Assembly (NCBI GenBank): GCA_004380135.1 | Contig: QXCR01000084.1 | Location: forward strand, 1-64,000 | Source: Stemphylium vesicarium | Taxonomy: Eukaryota > Ascomycota > Dothideomycetes > Pleosporales > Pleosporaceae | Length of the DNA stretch: 64,000 nt | Direction of reading: 5' to 3' | Part shown: in pieces, positions 1 through 10,601 of the stretch | Layout: each line of letters starts with the position of its first letter | Position numbering within the stretch: position 1 is the stretch's first letter | Notes under the pieces: generated by a model | Told to the model about the DNA's origin: nothing | Database searches by the model: none | Seen by the model: only the letters and a program-made list of their open reading frames with translations | Made by a program: the position numbers and the translations under genes

Positions 1-81
1 CTTTTCATCGAAGAAAAACAGTGTGCTACGTGCTGGATTGTATTGGAACTGAGCAGCACACTGTTTTTCTTCGATGAAAAG
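1..81. repeat. Perfect 27-bp inverted repeat with 27-nt spacer
   Basis: Bases 1-27 are the exact reverse complement of bases 55-81, and bases 28-54 separate them. The left arm starts at the first base of the window, so the repeat may extend further left. Transcribed, it would form a strong hairpin. It could be a very small MITE-like palindrome or one end of a larger element. No second copy was seen in the window. Confidence 0.9.
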
Positions 82-1578
82 CTGGTCTCCTCCTGTAATA
101 TTAACTTACTGCGTTGTGTTGCTACAGTGACAGCTCGACATCTATACCAGCTTCAAGCGTCGAGCTGTTTTCGTATACGCGCGCGTTTTATTCGAACATA
201 AAAAACTATAAAAATATCCTTGCATTTTGTGCAAGCAACACCTCTCAGTCACATTCCCCCCCGTCGTGTGCGCTCTGTCGACTGCAGGTACTCGTCGGTG
301 TATCTCCGGCTCTCCCTTCTTCCGCTCCATTACCAGTGCAGAAAAGGCGGGAAGAAGTATAAATGCGAGATTCAGCCGGGCAGCGTGCTGGGTAAATGGA
401 GCAGGACCGAGGCGAAACCGAGATAGCGACGGGAGGGGTGCGAAGGGGTCTGGCAGTGCAAGCAAAGAGTGAAGCGACCTTTCAAGATTCGAGATGCCGG
501 GTGTGGTGGGGCCATGCGCACGTCACGGGGTGGATCCGGGAATGTGGGGTACGAGCGACTGCTGGCCATGCTGGTTGCACTCACACGCGAGCGTCTGATC
601 GCGGAATGTCAGCGCCTTTGACTGGAAATGCCGTCTATGTCTACTCATTTGCGCTCATTCTTAGCAATTGTATTAAGGGTGTAACTATAATCGCATTGAA
701 ATGGTTTGCGGGAGCCTACCTAGGTATCTTCCTTCGACGCACCTCAACCTTTGAATACGCGAGCGTCTAGTGGCGAGCTGCACGACAACTGACTGTTAGC
801 TTCTTTGACTGGCAATAGCCATCTAAGTCTGGTTGTTCGCGCTCATCTTTGGTAGTTATATTGAGGACGGAGATGAGTACAATGGCATTGCGGCAGGTGG
901 CAAGCCGCCCGCATCGACCTGAAATCGTCAACTCGCTCGTTGCTATCACCACGCAAACCCCCTTCTCGCTGTAATGTAGGTGACCAAGCGCATTGAATTA
1001 CTATGGTACAACATCGGCCTGGAACACCCCAGAGGACTTTCCAGCTACCGGAGAGAAACCCGAGTCACGCGTCTCAATACCCCTCCGCTCCGTGCCACGA
1101 TTGGATCCTGGACGATAAGCTACGCCACACACATACTTATGGATCGAGGATTCCACCGCATCGCCGCAAAAGACGCATGCCACGTCGAGCATCATGCCCT
1201 ATGCACCTCCGACTCGTCAACGCCCTTGAAAGGATGCAAAATTTGGTCTCCGCGCATATCTTCTGCCGGCCTCTGTCACGCAGCATCTTCCAAGACCTCT
1301 CGAATGCTCGTTGAGTGGTCTATGTGTGGCAGGATCGTCCACATGCAAGTGTTGGCGCTTATTTCAATATAGCCAAAGACTCCTGAATGGTGGGTACTGC
1401 CACCTGCAGAATTTACTTCCGATGATAGGGGCGCTTCCAGCATCGCATCTGCCGCCTTAACTATAAGTAGAGGTGGATATTGTTCGAAATTGGTGCAGTA
1501 TGAAGAGCTTCCCGAATACGATCTCTCAGCAGGTGACTGGAACAACAACCTTGTAACCAAATACTTGGAGCCCGGAAC
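82..1578. other. Intergenic, no supported gene; contains a diverged direct repeat
   Basis: Only short overlapping frames with no recognisable protein are present. Two imperfect direct copies about 170 bp apart (about 585-680 and 757-868) share the start ACGCGAGCGTCT, then TTTGACTGG and a CGCTCATT/CGCTCATC block. A GTATAAAT box lies near 355-362, but no gene starts just after it. Confidence 0.5.
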
Positions 1579-4500
1579 ATGAGCTGCGAGACGAAAGATG
1601 ACAGTGTATGCGACTATTTATTGGAAGATGCTATGCTGGGTGAAAAGCCGGCCCAAAACGACGGGCAGGCGGATGGTTCAGGTGACAGTAAAGAGCGGAA
1701 GGTCGATATCGGCAAATCCGACCACCAGAAGGGAACAACAAAGATGGAGAACGATCTAATGGATACTGCGACATCTACAGGACCGGAGTTCTATGCGGAG
1801 ATGGCGAAAATTTCCGGGCATACATTCGAACGCGGGGAGCTCGATATTGGGCGACAAGACGCACTCGCTTCTTAGTCTACGATGACACAGATGCCAAGAT
1901 CAACGATTTCGACAGTGACGACGAAGAAGGCATGAATGAATACGCTGTGAGCTTGAGTCTTGGAGAAGTTGAGGCTCCAGGCCCAGAAAGACTTGGCAAA
2001 GTTCTAAATCCAGGCGAAGCTGGTGTAGCTGAGCGATCAGAACGTGTCAAAAATCCCAAAGGACCCAAATGCCGCGTTTGTGCATGGTATCCCGAGTTCC
2101 CACACAGGTGGAAGCCTAGAAAATTCCGTGTGGTAAACCCGGTACTTGATCATCTAGAATGGTTCAGCGGTAAAGACATCAACACGGCCGATATATGCGT
2201 ACACTATGTGGCAGTGTCTTACTGCTGGCCCCCTCGTGGAGAAAATTCGACTCCAAGAACCTACACTGTCCAGGGCCTAGATGGGCGTGTTCGCCCCAGT
2301 CGTGCTTTTGATGATGTTCTGGATCGTGCTGTGGACTCCGCATGATATGGATCGATCAAGAGTGTCTCCCCCAGCCCACTGAAGAAAGCCCCAAAAAAGA
2401 CTGGGAGAAGCAAGAGCTCGGAATACAGTCTATGGACAATGTGTACAACAGGGCTGTGGTCACAGCGGGTTTGCTCGACGTCGAGATCACATCGCAGGAG
2501 CAACTCACAGCCATTGAGACTTGTATCCTCAATATACAGGAAAGCCAAGAATACGAGGCCACCGCTTCTGCGAACAGATACTCGATATTCTTCATAGAAC
2601 GAGTCAAGATAGATGGTACACCCGGGTATGGGTGATTCGAGAGGCAATTTGTGCTGGAACCGGGCTGATGTTGGCCTTCCGGCGCAGTCCTGGCCTTACC
2701 TTCCGATCGTGTTTTTGAGTTGGACAGACGGGAAAGAGCGGAAGTCGTCCTTCACATTCACTCGACGATGAGCCTGGAAGATTTGAGTCCACGCTCGTCT
2801 GCATGCAGTTGCATGGATTTTGGCAAATCCTCGATTTTATGCAGTCTGTACTCACACGCGACTTTACTAACTTGGAATACCATCTTATGCGGTCTGTGCC
2901 CGGACCAGAGGAAGTTCATCCGGGAGCCCGATCCATACTTGAAGCAGCAAACCGCCTACATCCAAGAACCGAGAAAGGAAACAGGATCAATAAGGTTGTA
3001 CAGTTCCATGCCGATGGGTTCTATGGAAAGCGACCTACGATCAACGCTGCGGGGGCTCTAACATTGTTGAAGCATTGGGAATGTTACTTGAAGGCTGATA
3101 GACTTGCTATCATAGCGAACATGTGCGATTATGATTTCTGGTTGGACACGAAAAAGGTCGACGCCAATTGTCGTTCACTACGCCTAGCTATATTGGCATT
3201 GACATTGAACAACGGCGATCTGTCTCTACTGGTACCAGAGGCATACCTACCGCAGGACGGCTGGTATCAAGAAGATGTCTATGCTACAAGTCCATCGTAC
3301 TCGACGTTGCTCCAAAATCTCTTCGTGGAAGCTCATCGGATCGAGTACCGTCAGGTTCGCGACTCCATCAATATACAGCTCCAGACAAACCATCAAGGCA
3401 GATTCACTGTCAACGGGATGATCCTCAATTCGCATTTATGGTCAGTGGCTCGTGAAATCGACTTCATTCCCATCCAAAATGAGTGGTCTAAGATCTGGGA
3501 ATCATGCAAATGCTGGCATGTGCATATTGAGCGACAAAAGTACGAGACCTCGGAACAATATCACGCACGTCAAACTGCATTCACCAAGAGATTCAATTCA
3601 GCAATTGTACACACACAAGCTCTCCAGGATTTCCGGCGCTTCGGACGCATTCTCGATGATTCAGCCGTATGGGGAGACCTCAATCATACTGGAATACAGA
3701 TAGAGCCACAACTTGACGCGAAACGCATTAAGCAAGTTCCACAAATGCAGGAAGTAGTCTCTCGGATTATTTTCAGCGTTCTCTGCTACATCAGATACAC
3801 CTTGAACATATCCGAAGATGGGGAATTGATAAAGGGCTTGGCTACCAGCATATGGCAATCAGTTCGAATTGATCAAGTTCCAGGCTCGGAGCACGAACTG
3901 CCACATGAGGTCGATCATACTCTCTTTGCTCACACTGACGTTGTGACTCGCCCTTTTGCCACTTTACAGCTTGAAGAGACTCTTGAAGGGTCTCTCGCGC
4001 AGCTGTGGTTCATCGACCGGATCATGCAAAATGAACGACTTTGGTGTGGAACCTACACCCCACCCAAATGGCCAGCACATGTTACCTCACATGATGGCTT
4101 GGATGCGGAGATTACCCTGGAAGAAGACTTGGAAGCACATAAAACGATCGTAGTTCCGAAAGACGACATATCAATTATTAAAAGACAACTCACGCGCCAA
4201 GTGTTGACCTCCCAGATTGAAAGCTTTCTTACCAAAGAAGGTAACATGTCGAGCAATCGTCATGCGATGGTTACGCATATTGAAGCCAAGGGCAAAGGCA
4301 TGTGGACGGATCGTAAAGAAAGAATACGGAAGAGAACTTTGCTATCCACCTTCGACGTAGATGGGCCATGCCTAGTGGCAACGCCGTACAACCCAGAATG
4401 GGAGATACTGCCGCGCCCAAAGCTCCGTAGCATGAGTGTATGCTGGGTCGTTGAACCAAAGGAGGGAACTAGCGGTGCGGCAGGATCAGCTCCTGAGATG

Positions 4501-4674
4501 GAGTGCCATCCACTAGATGTGTCAAACTCGGACCTTGCGAATGGAACAGAGGCAAAAGGGAAGGACAAAGGTAAGAGAAAGGTATCTGACACGCCACAGG
4601 AAGCTGGAGCCCCAAGGAACACCGGATTACCCGAGTGGAGGAAGTGTTGGGACTATCGGGATCAAGACCTATGA
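1579..4674 (+). pseudogene. Decayed HET-domain (heterokaryon incompatibility) gene
   Basis: Conceptual reading across frames gives a HET protein: an acidic N-terminus (1579-1870), the HET motif VAVSYCW (about 2206-2226), WIDQEC (about 2345-2365), WYTRVWVIREA (about 2611-2645), and a long C-terminal part (2803-4674) of the type found in large HET proteins. The reading is broken. It moves from frame 1 to frame 0 near 1840-1875, loses several residues and shifts frame at 2340-2345 where RAVDSA meets MIWIDQE, shifts again near 2525-2590, and meets a TGA at 2716-2718. No gap is long enough for an intron (overlaps or under 20 nt). HET proteins trigger cell death on allorecognition. The C-terminal 623-codon frame is intact, so a truncated product cannot be excluded, but it would lack the HET core. 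Confidence 0.8.
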
Positions 4675-6333
4675 GTGCTTCGAAAAGTGAAGGGGTTGTG
4701 GCAGATTATCGATCTTCCTCAGCAGGAATACCTCTTCAGTTAGTGGCTTAAGGCATGGCGCGCTGAAGTGTTAGACAGAATCTGCGAATTGAATGTCTTC
4801 AGAAACGACCACCACATTTGGATGCCTCCCCAGGAAAGCTGTTGGAAAGCAAATGATGTACGGCGTTTTTGAACCCCCAGCTCGTGCAGGATCAGCCGAA
4901 AGTCCTCGTGATAACGTGGAGTTTAAGCGACATCAAGCCCAAAAAGTAGTCCCGAAAGCTAGCCCATGGATTTGTGTTTGTCTTTGTGATTTAAATAAGA
5001 CTACATCCAAAATATGTGAAGGTTAAATATAACTATTATGTTTTCATAAGTTAGTGCTCGGTGTGAGAAGAGTCAAGAGGTTTGATATTTACTTTGGAGT
5101 GAGTCGTACATACCATCGTGGTCGAGGTCTGTATTCCTAGAAATTGGGGAATCGTAAGATGGAAGAGTGCTCTTAGAGAATATGTGGTCGGTGTGTTCAA
5201 TTACATGAGAACTAGGAACTCCAAATTTTAAGTGAACGTTGTGCTCACATCTCGCTGACTGAACTAAGTTTGCCTTAAACTATGAGCGTGGGACGATGTT
5301 TGCTTGTAAGAAGGCTTGGATATGCGCGTCTAAAACTAGTGGATGAAAATAGGATTGAGAAGCTAAGGTACAAGATCGAGCGGACGGGCATGGAGATGAC
5401 CGTCTTTGTTCGCAATCCCATAGAGCAACTTTCATCTCTTTTTTCACTAGCGACTTAATTCTCGTTTCATTCCTGCCCTTGTCTCTCGTCCTCGTCCTCG
5501 TCCCCGTTTATTTTCTCGTTTACGTTCCCAACGCTTAGTAGCTCTTTTCAGCACCGAGCTTTTGCCGAACTTTCCCTTTGCTCAGCTAGGGTCATAGGGG
5601 GATTCTCGATGTTCACAGTCTTATCACACTTCGCCTCAGATCGGTAAAGTTGTGCAGTTCTGCAGATTCCAAACTCGAATCCATCGCTGGGCATAGTGCA
5701 CTAGCAAGACTCGCCATCCCTTACCAAATCATTCACCGCGCAAGCTCCACTTGTGTGCTGACTTGCAATGATAAGCCCATCTGACACATACTAATCCTAT
5801 ACGTGTAGGGGAGCAGACTGCATGAGCAGCACGTCAGACCATGCATGACCGAAAATACAGCCGTGAGATGACTCCTGAGCAGCTCATCGCACCGTTTTAC
5901 TAGGACGGGTTCACTACCTTGAAGCTACTCTGGTAGGGGTCTAGAGGTTGCGACAGTCAAGCAAAGCACCGTTAGAATTGTTGAGAGCAACGACTGTTGC
6001 GCTGGCGGATGTCGGTGTTCAAAGCGGCACAGCAAGGCTGTTTCCATAGGACGACATTGGCATGACCTCAGAGCCTTTAGAACACCGAAAGCATAGCCTT
6101 TGCATGAGTCACAGATAACGAAACGGGGTTCTTTTAAATGAGCAAATTTTGCGCGCAGTTGCCTGGTACGATCCCTCTTTCTCATAGTATTGAACAATTC
6201 GGCACGTGCCAAGCATTGCCCCTTCCACTCAACCAGTTTCCGATTCTGGAGTTTCTTCCTCCACTCCGAAACATCTCTCTCTCGATATCAGTCTCAGACG
6301 CTTGCTACATATACCACGAAGCGCACGATCACT
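4675..6333. other. Intergenic, no supported gene
   Basis: No frame with recognisable protein. A pyrimidine-rich stretch of repeated TCCTCG-like units lies at about 5465-5530 and may belong to a promoter or leader. Nothing else stands out. Confidence 0.5.
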
Positions 6334-7208
6334 ATGGCTAGTCAATGCGCCCCTAGCGATATTCTGTCTCTCCGATTTGAGGCAGGAGTGTTTGAAAACA
6401 CCAACAAGTTCCACCTGAAACACAAAAGACATGGTGGCCTTGGCCGCATTCTAATCACAAATTTTGAAGCAGAGCGCTCCATGGCTCTCTTTTGTAAGGG
6501 TCTCACTGGAAGGAATCTAGATCTATTGCAGGCACTGAGATCTGGACTACTTGAACTAGTGGAATTCGGCAAAAACAGTGCGATCATGATACCTCCTGCC
6601 GCATCACCTTAAATGAGCAAGCTCGAAATATCCCCCAGGCCATCGTCAGAGCATCTGCAAAAATCGATTGGTATCTACACCGATACAAAACACACTGCGT
6701 GGAAGGAGGTCTTACAGCCTAGCCACACCTACGATTTACGATTCTCCAAGGACAACGGCGGATTGTTCGCACGTTACACTGATGAACTATATGACCGGCC
6801 CGAGAACCTTCCACCCGCTCAAAAGCTGCCCGTTGGCCGCGAGGGAGGCAAATGTTCTTTCATCGTTCACGACAACCCAGCGCCCCCCAAGAATGTTCGC
6901 CAGATTGGAATTGCCCGACCAAGCCCATCTTACTGGCCACATTGCCTTCACAATCGTTATAGAGTACACAAGACGAGTATATACGCAGCATGGAAGGTCT
7001 GGAGGCTGCTCACACATACAAGGCTCGGGTTGACGAGTACGCTTTTGGTAAATTTGTGTTCAAGCGGTGGCAGTATGGAAAGAAGGATGAGTTGTTGCAT
7101 GGGTCGCAGGAAGAGAAGATGAAGAGGTGGGATGTCGATATGAATGAGTTGGGGCATCTGGATATCGAGAGGATTGGGGAGCACGTGTATTTTGAGGTGG
7201 TTGCGTGA
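6334..7208 (+). pseudogene. Fungal hypothetical gene, apparently frameshifted
   Basis: The best start is ATG 6334 (CACTATGGCT), giving MASQCAPSDILSLRFEAG. A TAA at 6610-6612 is followed directly by ATG 6613 in the same frame, which continues through LQPSHTYDLRFSKDNGG and FIVHDNPAPPK to about 6890. Protein-like sequence then moves to frame 2 (FARLELPDQAHLTGHIAFTI, to about 6965) and to frame 0 (KARVDEYAFGKFVFKRWQYG) to the TGA at 7206. No plausible donor/acceptor pair joins these pieces, so two small indels plus one stop are the simplest reading. The layout resembles a lineage-specific family of unknown function found in fungal genomes. Two real adjacent small genes, or assembly errors, remain possible. 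Confidence 0.5.
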
Positions 7209-7516
7209 GTAAGCGATATGATGAGCCTTTCCGGGACCGCGGTTCGCTTTCATTGTCTCATGCGTTCCAGATGTATATTGCGAACCAGATTATCATTGAG
7301 TCTAGCGGTGAAATGTGGCGTTCGACTTGGCATCCAAGAACATGACCTAATGCCTATCAATCTAATGGATCGACTTTCTTTCAGAATATGTTCTGCGATG
7401 TGAATTGCGCTATCATCTAGCAGAAGGAGAGAAGAGCTGCTGCTTGTAACTCACAGAACTCACTCAGCTTCGCACCTAGAAATCAAACAATGTGGTACAC
7501 TGACTTGACAGCATGT
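7209..7516. other. Short intergenic stretch between convergent loci
   Basis: Shared 3' region between the decayed locus on the plus strand and the oxidoreductase on the minus strand. No gene or repeat was seen. Confidence 0.5.
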
Positions 7517-9352
7517 CTAGCTCGGCACAATATGCTCCGCGCAAATCATCTCGGCCGCCTTCTCAGCGAAAGCATAGACGGCACTCAGAATGTTCCCTCG
7601 CGGTATAAGTGGTAAAACACTAGCATCGCAAACTCTCACATTCGTTGTTCCGTATACGACCAGCCGTTCGTCAACCACGCCCCCTAGGTCTTCTCTCATC
7701 ATCGAACAAGTGCCGCATGGATGGTAGTTTGTGGCTGAATTGATTGGGAGGATTCTCTTCGCGTCCTCGAGCGATTCTACGGGGTGGGGAAAGCTTCGAG
7801 GGAATCGTCTTCCGTTTGGCTTTGCCATGGCAGCATAGGTGGGCTGCTGGAACAGCCTTTCAATTAGACACAAGTGACGAGCCAGTATCTCCGTATCGAG
7901 GGGATGAGAAAGATAGTTGAACTTGATGTCAGGCTGGTGCGAAGGATTAGAGGAGATGTGACAGCTTCCGCGTGAGAAAGGATGAGCCAGCATTGCAACA
8001 ACAGTCACGTAGTTGCCATCAACAACAGAAGGCGCATCTTTGGGAAGCGATTCTGCATCTCTATGACGCTGTAGGCGCAGCATGAATGTGGTGGCTGTTG
8101 CTTCGCTAGGGCTTTCGACCGCCTTTTGGATGACGGAATACTGGGGTTTCAGGCTCGGGTTGCTCTCTTCTCTCACCCAGTTCTCCACTGTTTGCATGAG
8201 TTCCTGTGTTTCTGACGGAGTCTCCAACATTTGCAGTGGTGTAAAGGCAAAACTATACGCTGCTCCTTCCGACAATCGACCGGTGCGGCCTCGCTCGTAC
8301 TCGAGCAATGCAGCCTTCTGCACTTCAGGGTTGCGTAATACGTCGTCACGGGTAGGAATATCGTCTTTAGTTTCGAATGATAAGCCGCAGTTCAGATGAT
8401 CCTGCAAGTTCTCACCGACTCCTGGAAGTTCGTATAGAATTGGGATATTCGCGGTCGCCAGGACCTTTTTGGATCCAACACCGGATCGTTCCAGAATCGT
8501 GGGAGATTCAAATACGCCAGCGCAGAGAACAATTTGTCGTCCACTGATCAGTTGTTCTTGCCCATCTTGTATGTAGTAAACACCTTTAGCATTAAGCTTT
8601 CCATCAGCGGTCAGCGCTTGGTCAAACGCAACCATGTCGACCTTGACGCCGGTCCTTAACGTCACATTGCCACGTTTCAATGCGGGTTCCAGGAATGCTG
8701 TACCAGCATGGCTTCGTTCTCCTTTCGAAGGATCAATTGCATTGGTGACGGTAACTGCTCCAGCAGAGCTCTCGGAAAATCCTGTTGTACTCGTCGAATG
8801 ACCAAGCTTCTCGAAAACTTCGATCCATCGGTTTTGGAGAACATCCATGGTATGTGGGTATGAAGCCTGCACACAATCCCGAGATCCCACGTCGTCCTCC
8901 AATCTGCTTCCTGTGTGTTCTGCCTGCCATCGCCTGTAGCAATCCCCCATGCCCTGCGAGCCCCACTCTTCTCTTCCCGAATCTGATAGTAGCTCCTCTG
9001 CTAGCCGATCATGCCACTCATGGTTGGGAAACACGACACTGTGACTATTGATCGCACTACTACCACCCACCAGCTTCCCTCTCGGATGCTTCACTCTCCT
9101 GTTGTTCAAGCCCGGCTCCGGTTCGGAAGAATATTGCCAATCGTAAGCAGGATCTGACATCAACTTTGTCGATAAGCCGGGCGTTTGGACTTTGGGATCA
9201 TCGCGAATATGCTTTCCAGCTTCAAGGACAAGGATTCGATGGTCAGGCAGCTGCTGCGAGAGACGCGATGCGATCAGGCACGAGGCTGATCCGGCTCCGA
9301 CCAGTATGAAGTCGTAGACGTCGTCTTTGGTATGAAGGTTCTTGCCTGGCAT
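7517..9352 (-). CDS. GMC-family FAD oxidoreductase (choline dehydrogenase-like)
   Basis: Single exon, 611 aa from ATG 9352 to TAG 7517; the frame is open upstream but has no earlier ATG. The N-terminal Rossmann motif VGAGSASC (residues 18-25) is followed by LEAGKHIRDD and the GMC signature around HPRGKLVGGSSAINS (90-104). The C-terminal substrate domain ends with NYHPCGTC (about 542-549, catalytic-type His 544) and IPRGNILSAVYAFAE, where Asn is at the usual second catalytic position. Length and domain order match flavin-dependent alcohol or choline oxidases and dehydrogenases. There is no signal peptide, so it is probably intracellular. Odd point: the third glycine of the FAD-binding GxGxxG is serine here. 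The substrate cannot be told from sequence. Confidence 0.93.
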   Translation of the reverse strand: MPGKNLHTKDDVYDFILVGAGSASCLIASRLSQQLPDHRILVLEAGKHIRDDPKVQTPGLSTKLMSDPAYDWQYSSEPEPGLNNRRVKHPRGKLVGGSSAINSHSVVFPNHEWHDRLAEELLSDSGREEWGSQGMGDCYRRWQAEHTGSRLEDDVGSRDCVQASYPHTMDVLQNRWIEVFEKLGHSTSTTGFSESSAGAVTVTNAIDPSKGERSHAGTAFLEPALKRGNVTLRTGVKVDMVAFDQALTADGKLNAKGVYYIQDGQEQLISGRQIVLCAGVFESPTILERSGVGSKKVLATANIPILYELPGVGENLQDHLNCGLSFETKDDIPTRDDVLRNPEVQKAALLEYERGRTGRLSEGAAYSFAFTPLQMLETPSETQELMQTVENWVREESNPSLKPQYSVIQKAVESPSEATATTFMLRLQRHRDAESLPKDAPSVVDGNYVTVVAMLAHPFSRGSCHISSNPSHQPDIKFNYLSHPLDTEILARHLCLIERLFQQPTYAAMAKPNGRRFPRSFPHPVESLEDAKRILPINSATNYHPCGTCSMMREDLGGVVDERLVVYGTTNVRVCDASVLPLIPRGNILSAVYAFAEKAAEMICAEHIVPS

Positions 9353-10601
9353 TGTGAGAGTAGTGATCGTCAATGTTGCGGGTCAATGAGCTTGAGGGTG
9401 CGCGGCCATTTAAGGCCAACTGCTAAGCAATGCGCTACAGCACTAGGGGCAGATAAGCAATACCCGTTGCCAGCGCACTAGCGCATTTAGGTAGGTGAAG
9501 GCAACCATGAGGAAGTTCTGGGCGCCTTACACTTGTGGCGTCCATTCGAGAGCAGGCTGAGCGCTAGTATCGTTGCTTCAGCAGTAACGCTTACGCAATG
9601 CTCGCCAAGGTAGGAAGGAGCATCTCGTTTGTGCTAATCGCATTGCCGGAGCAATTCTTACATGCTCTGGCAGTGTTGTATACCGATAGTCGACATCTAA
9701 ACATTATGCTAAGCATTTGCGTAAGGCTAAATACAGATAAAGTCAAAATTGATTCCAAGAGCATGGGCTCCATCTACTACCGTTACTTCCTCGCGCGAGG
9801 GTTGCGTCTCGGACTTTGTGCTGATGTGTGGCATGTTGAAACCCCCAAGAGACATACGAGGGGATATAGATACCGGGACTGACGGATACCTCCCCAGGTA
9901 TGCTTTCTAAACTTGAAACAGGCAAAGGTAGAGGCGGTGGTGGTGTGTTCCAGCGTTCCATCGAGCAGAACAGCGGTTGGTGAGGGCTGACGCTGGAGGT
10001 CCAAGCGTCAACCTCGGCTGCGCCCACCTCGCGCAGTCGCACCTGGGAACCCCTTCAGTACCCTAACACCACCCACAACCTCATCGCATGTTCGCCAAGC
10101 TTTTCTTTCGTGAATGTATCAACTCTTGGGTTTAATAATTGTTGACAAGCAATGCTATGTAGATAGCCCGCGCTTTTTACAAAGATGACTCCAACAGCCA
10201 CCATCCTGCAGTCATACTACACCCTATATCGCGCAGCAACGCCAACTCCAGAGGTATCACAAGCGAGATAGCTCTTTCCAAACCGGTCAATATGTCCCAC
10301 ATCGAATTGAGAAGATGGCGCTCAGCCGCCAATCAAGGATTGAAGACGTAACAACGCACGGCTGAGGTTTGGGGGCCGAAATCGAAGCTCCCCGGTGCTG
10401 ACAGCTTTGGGGACGCCTTTGCGATAATAAAAGAAGCGCGTTTCCCGCCTATCCTTCGCGAGATGCCTACATGGGCTCATTTCCGATCCATTGCAATAAC
10501 TGCGAGCTCTCCGTTACAAAGCTACTAGCTTTCCAGAAGCTACCTAGGTGCAGATTCGCTGCCCCTCGACATCCTCGAAGCCTCAGTGTACATAGTGCAA
10601 C
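9353..10601. other. Intergenic, divergent promoters of the oxidoreductase and NLR genes
   Basis: No supported gene in 1.25 kb. It must hold the promoters of the minus-strand oxidoreductase and the plus-strand NLR gene. A CCTAGGT palindrome-containing motif occurs at about 10541-10550. Similar ACCTAGGTA motifs recur at about 717-726 and 17022-17031. Confidence 0.5.
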
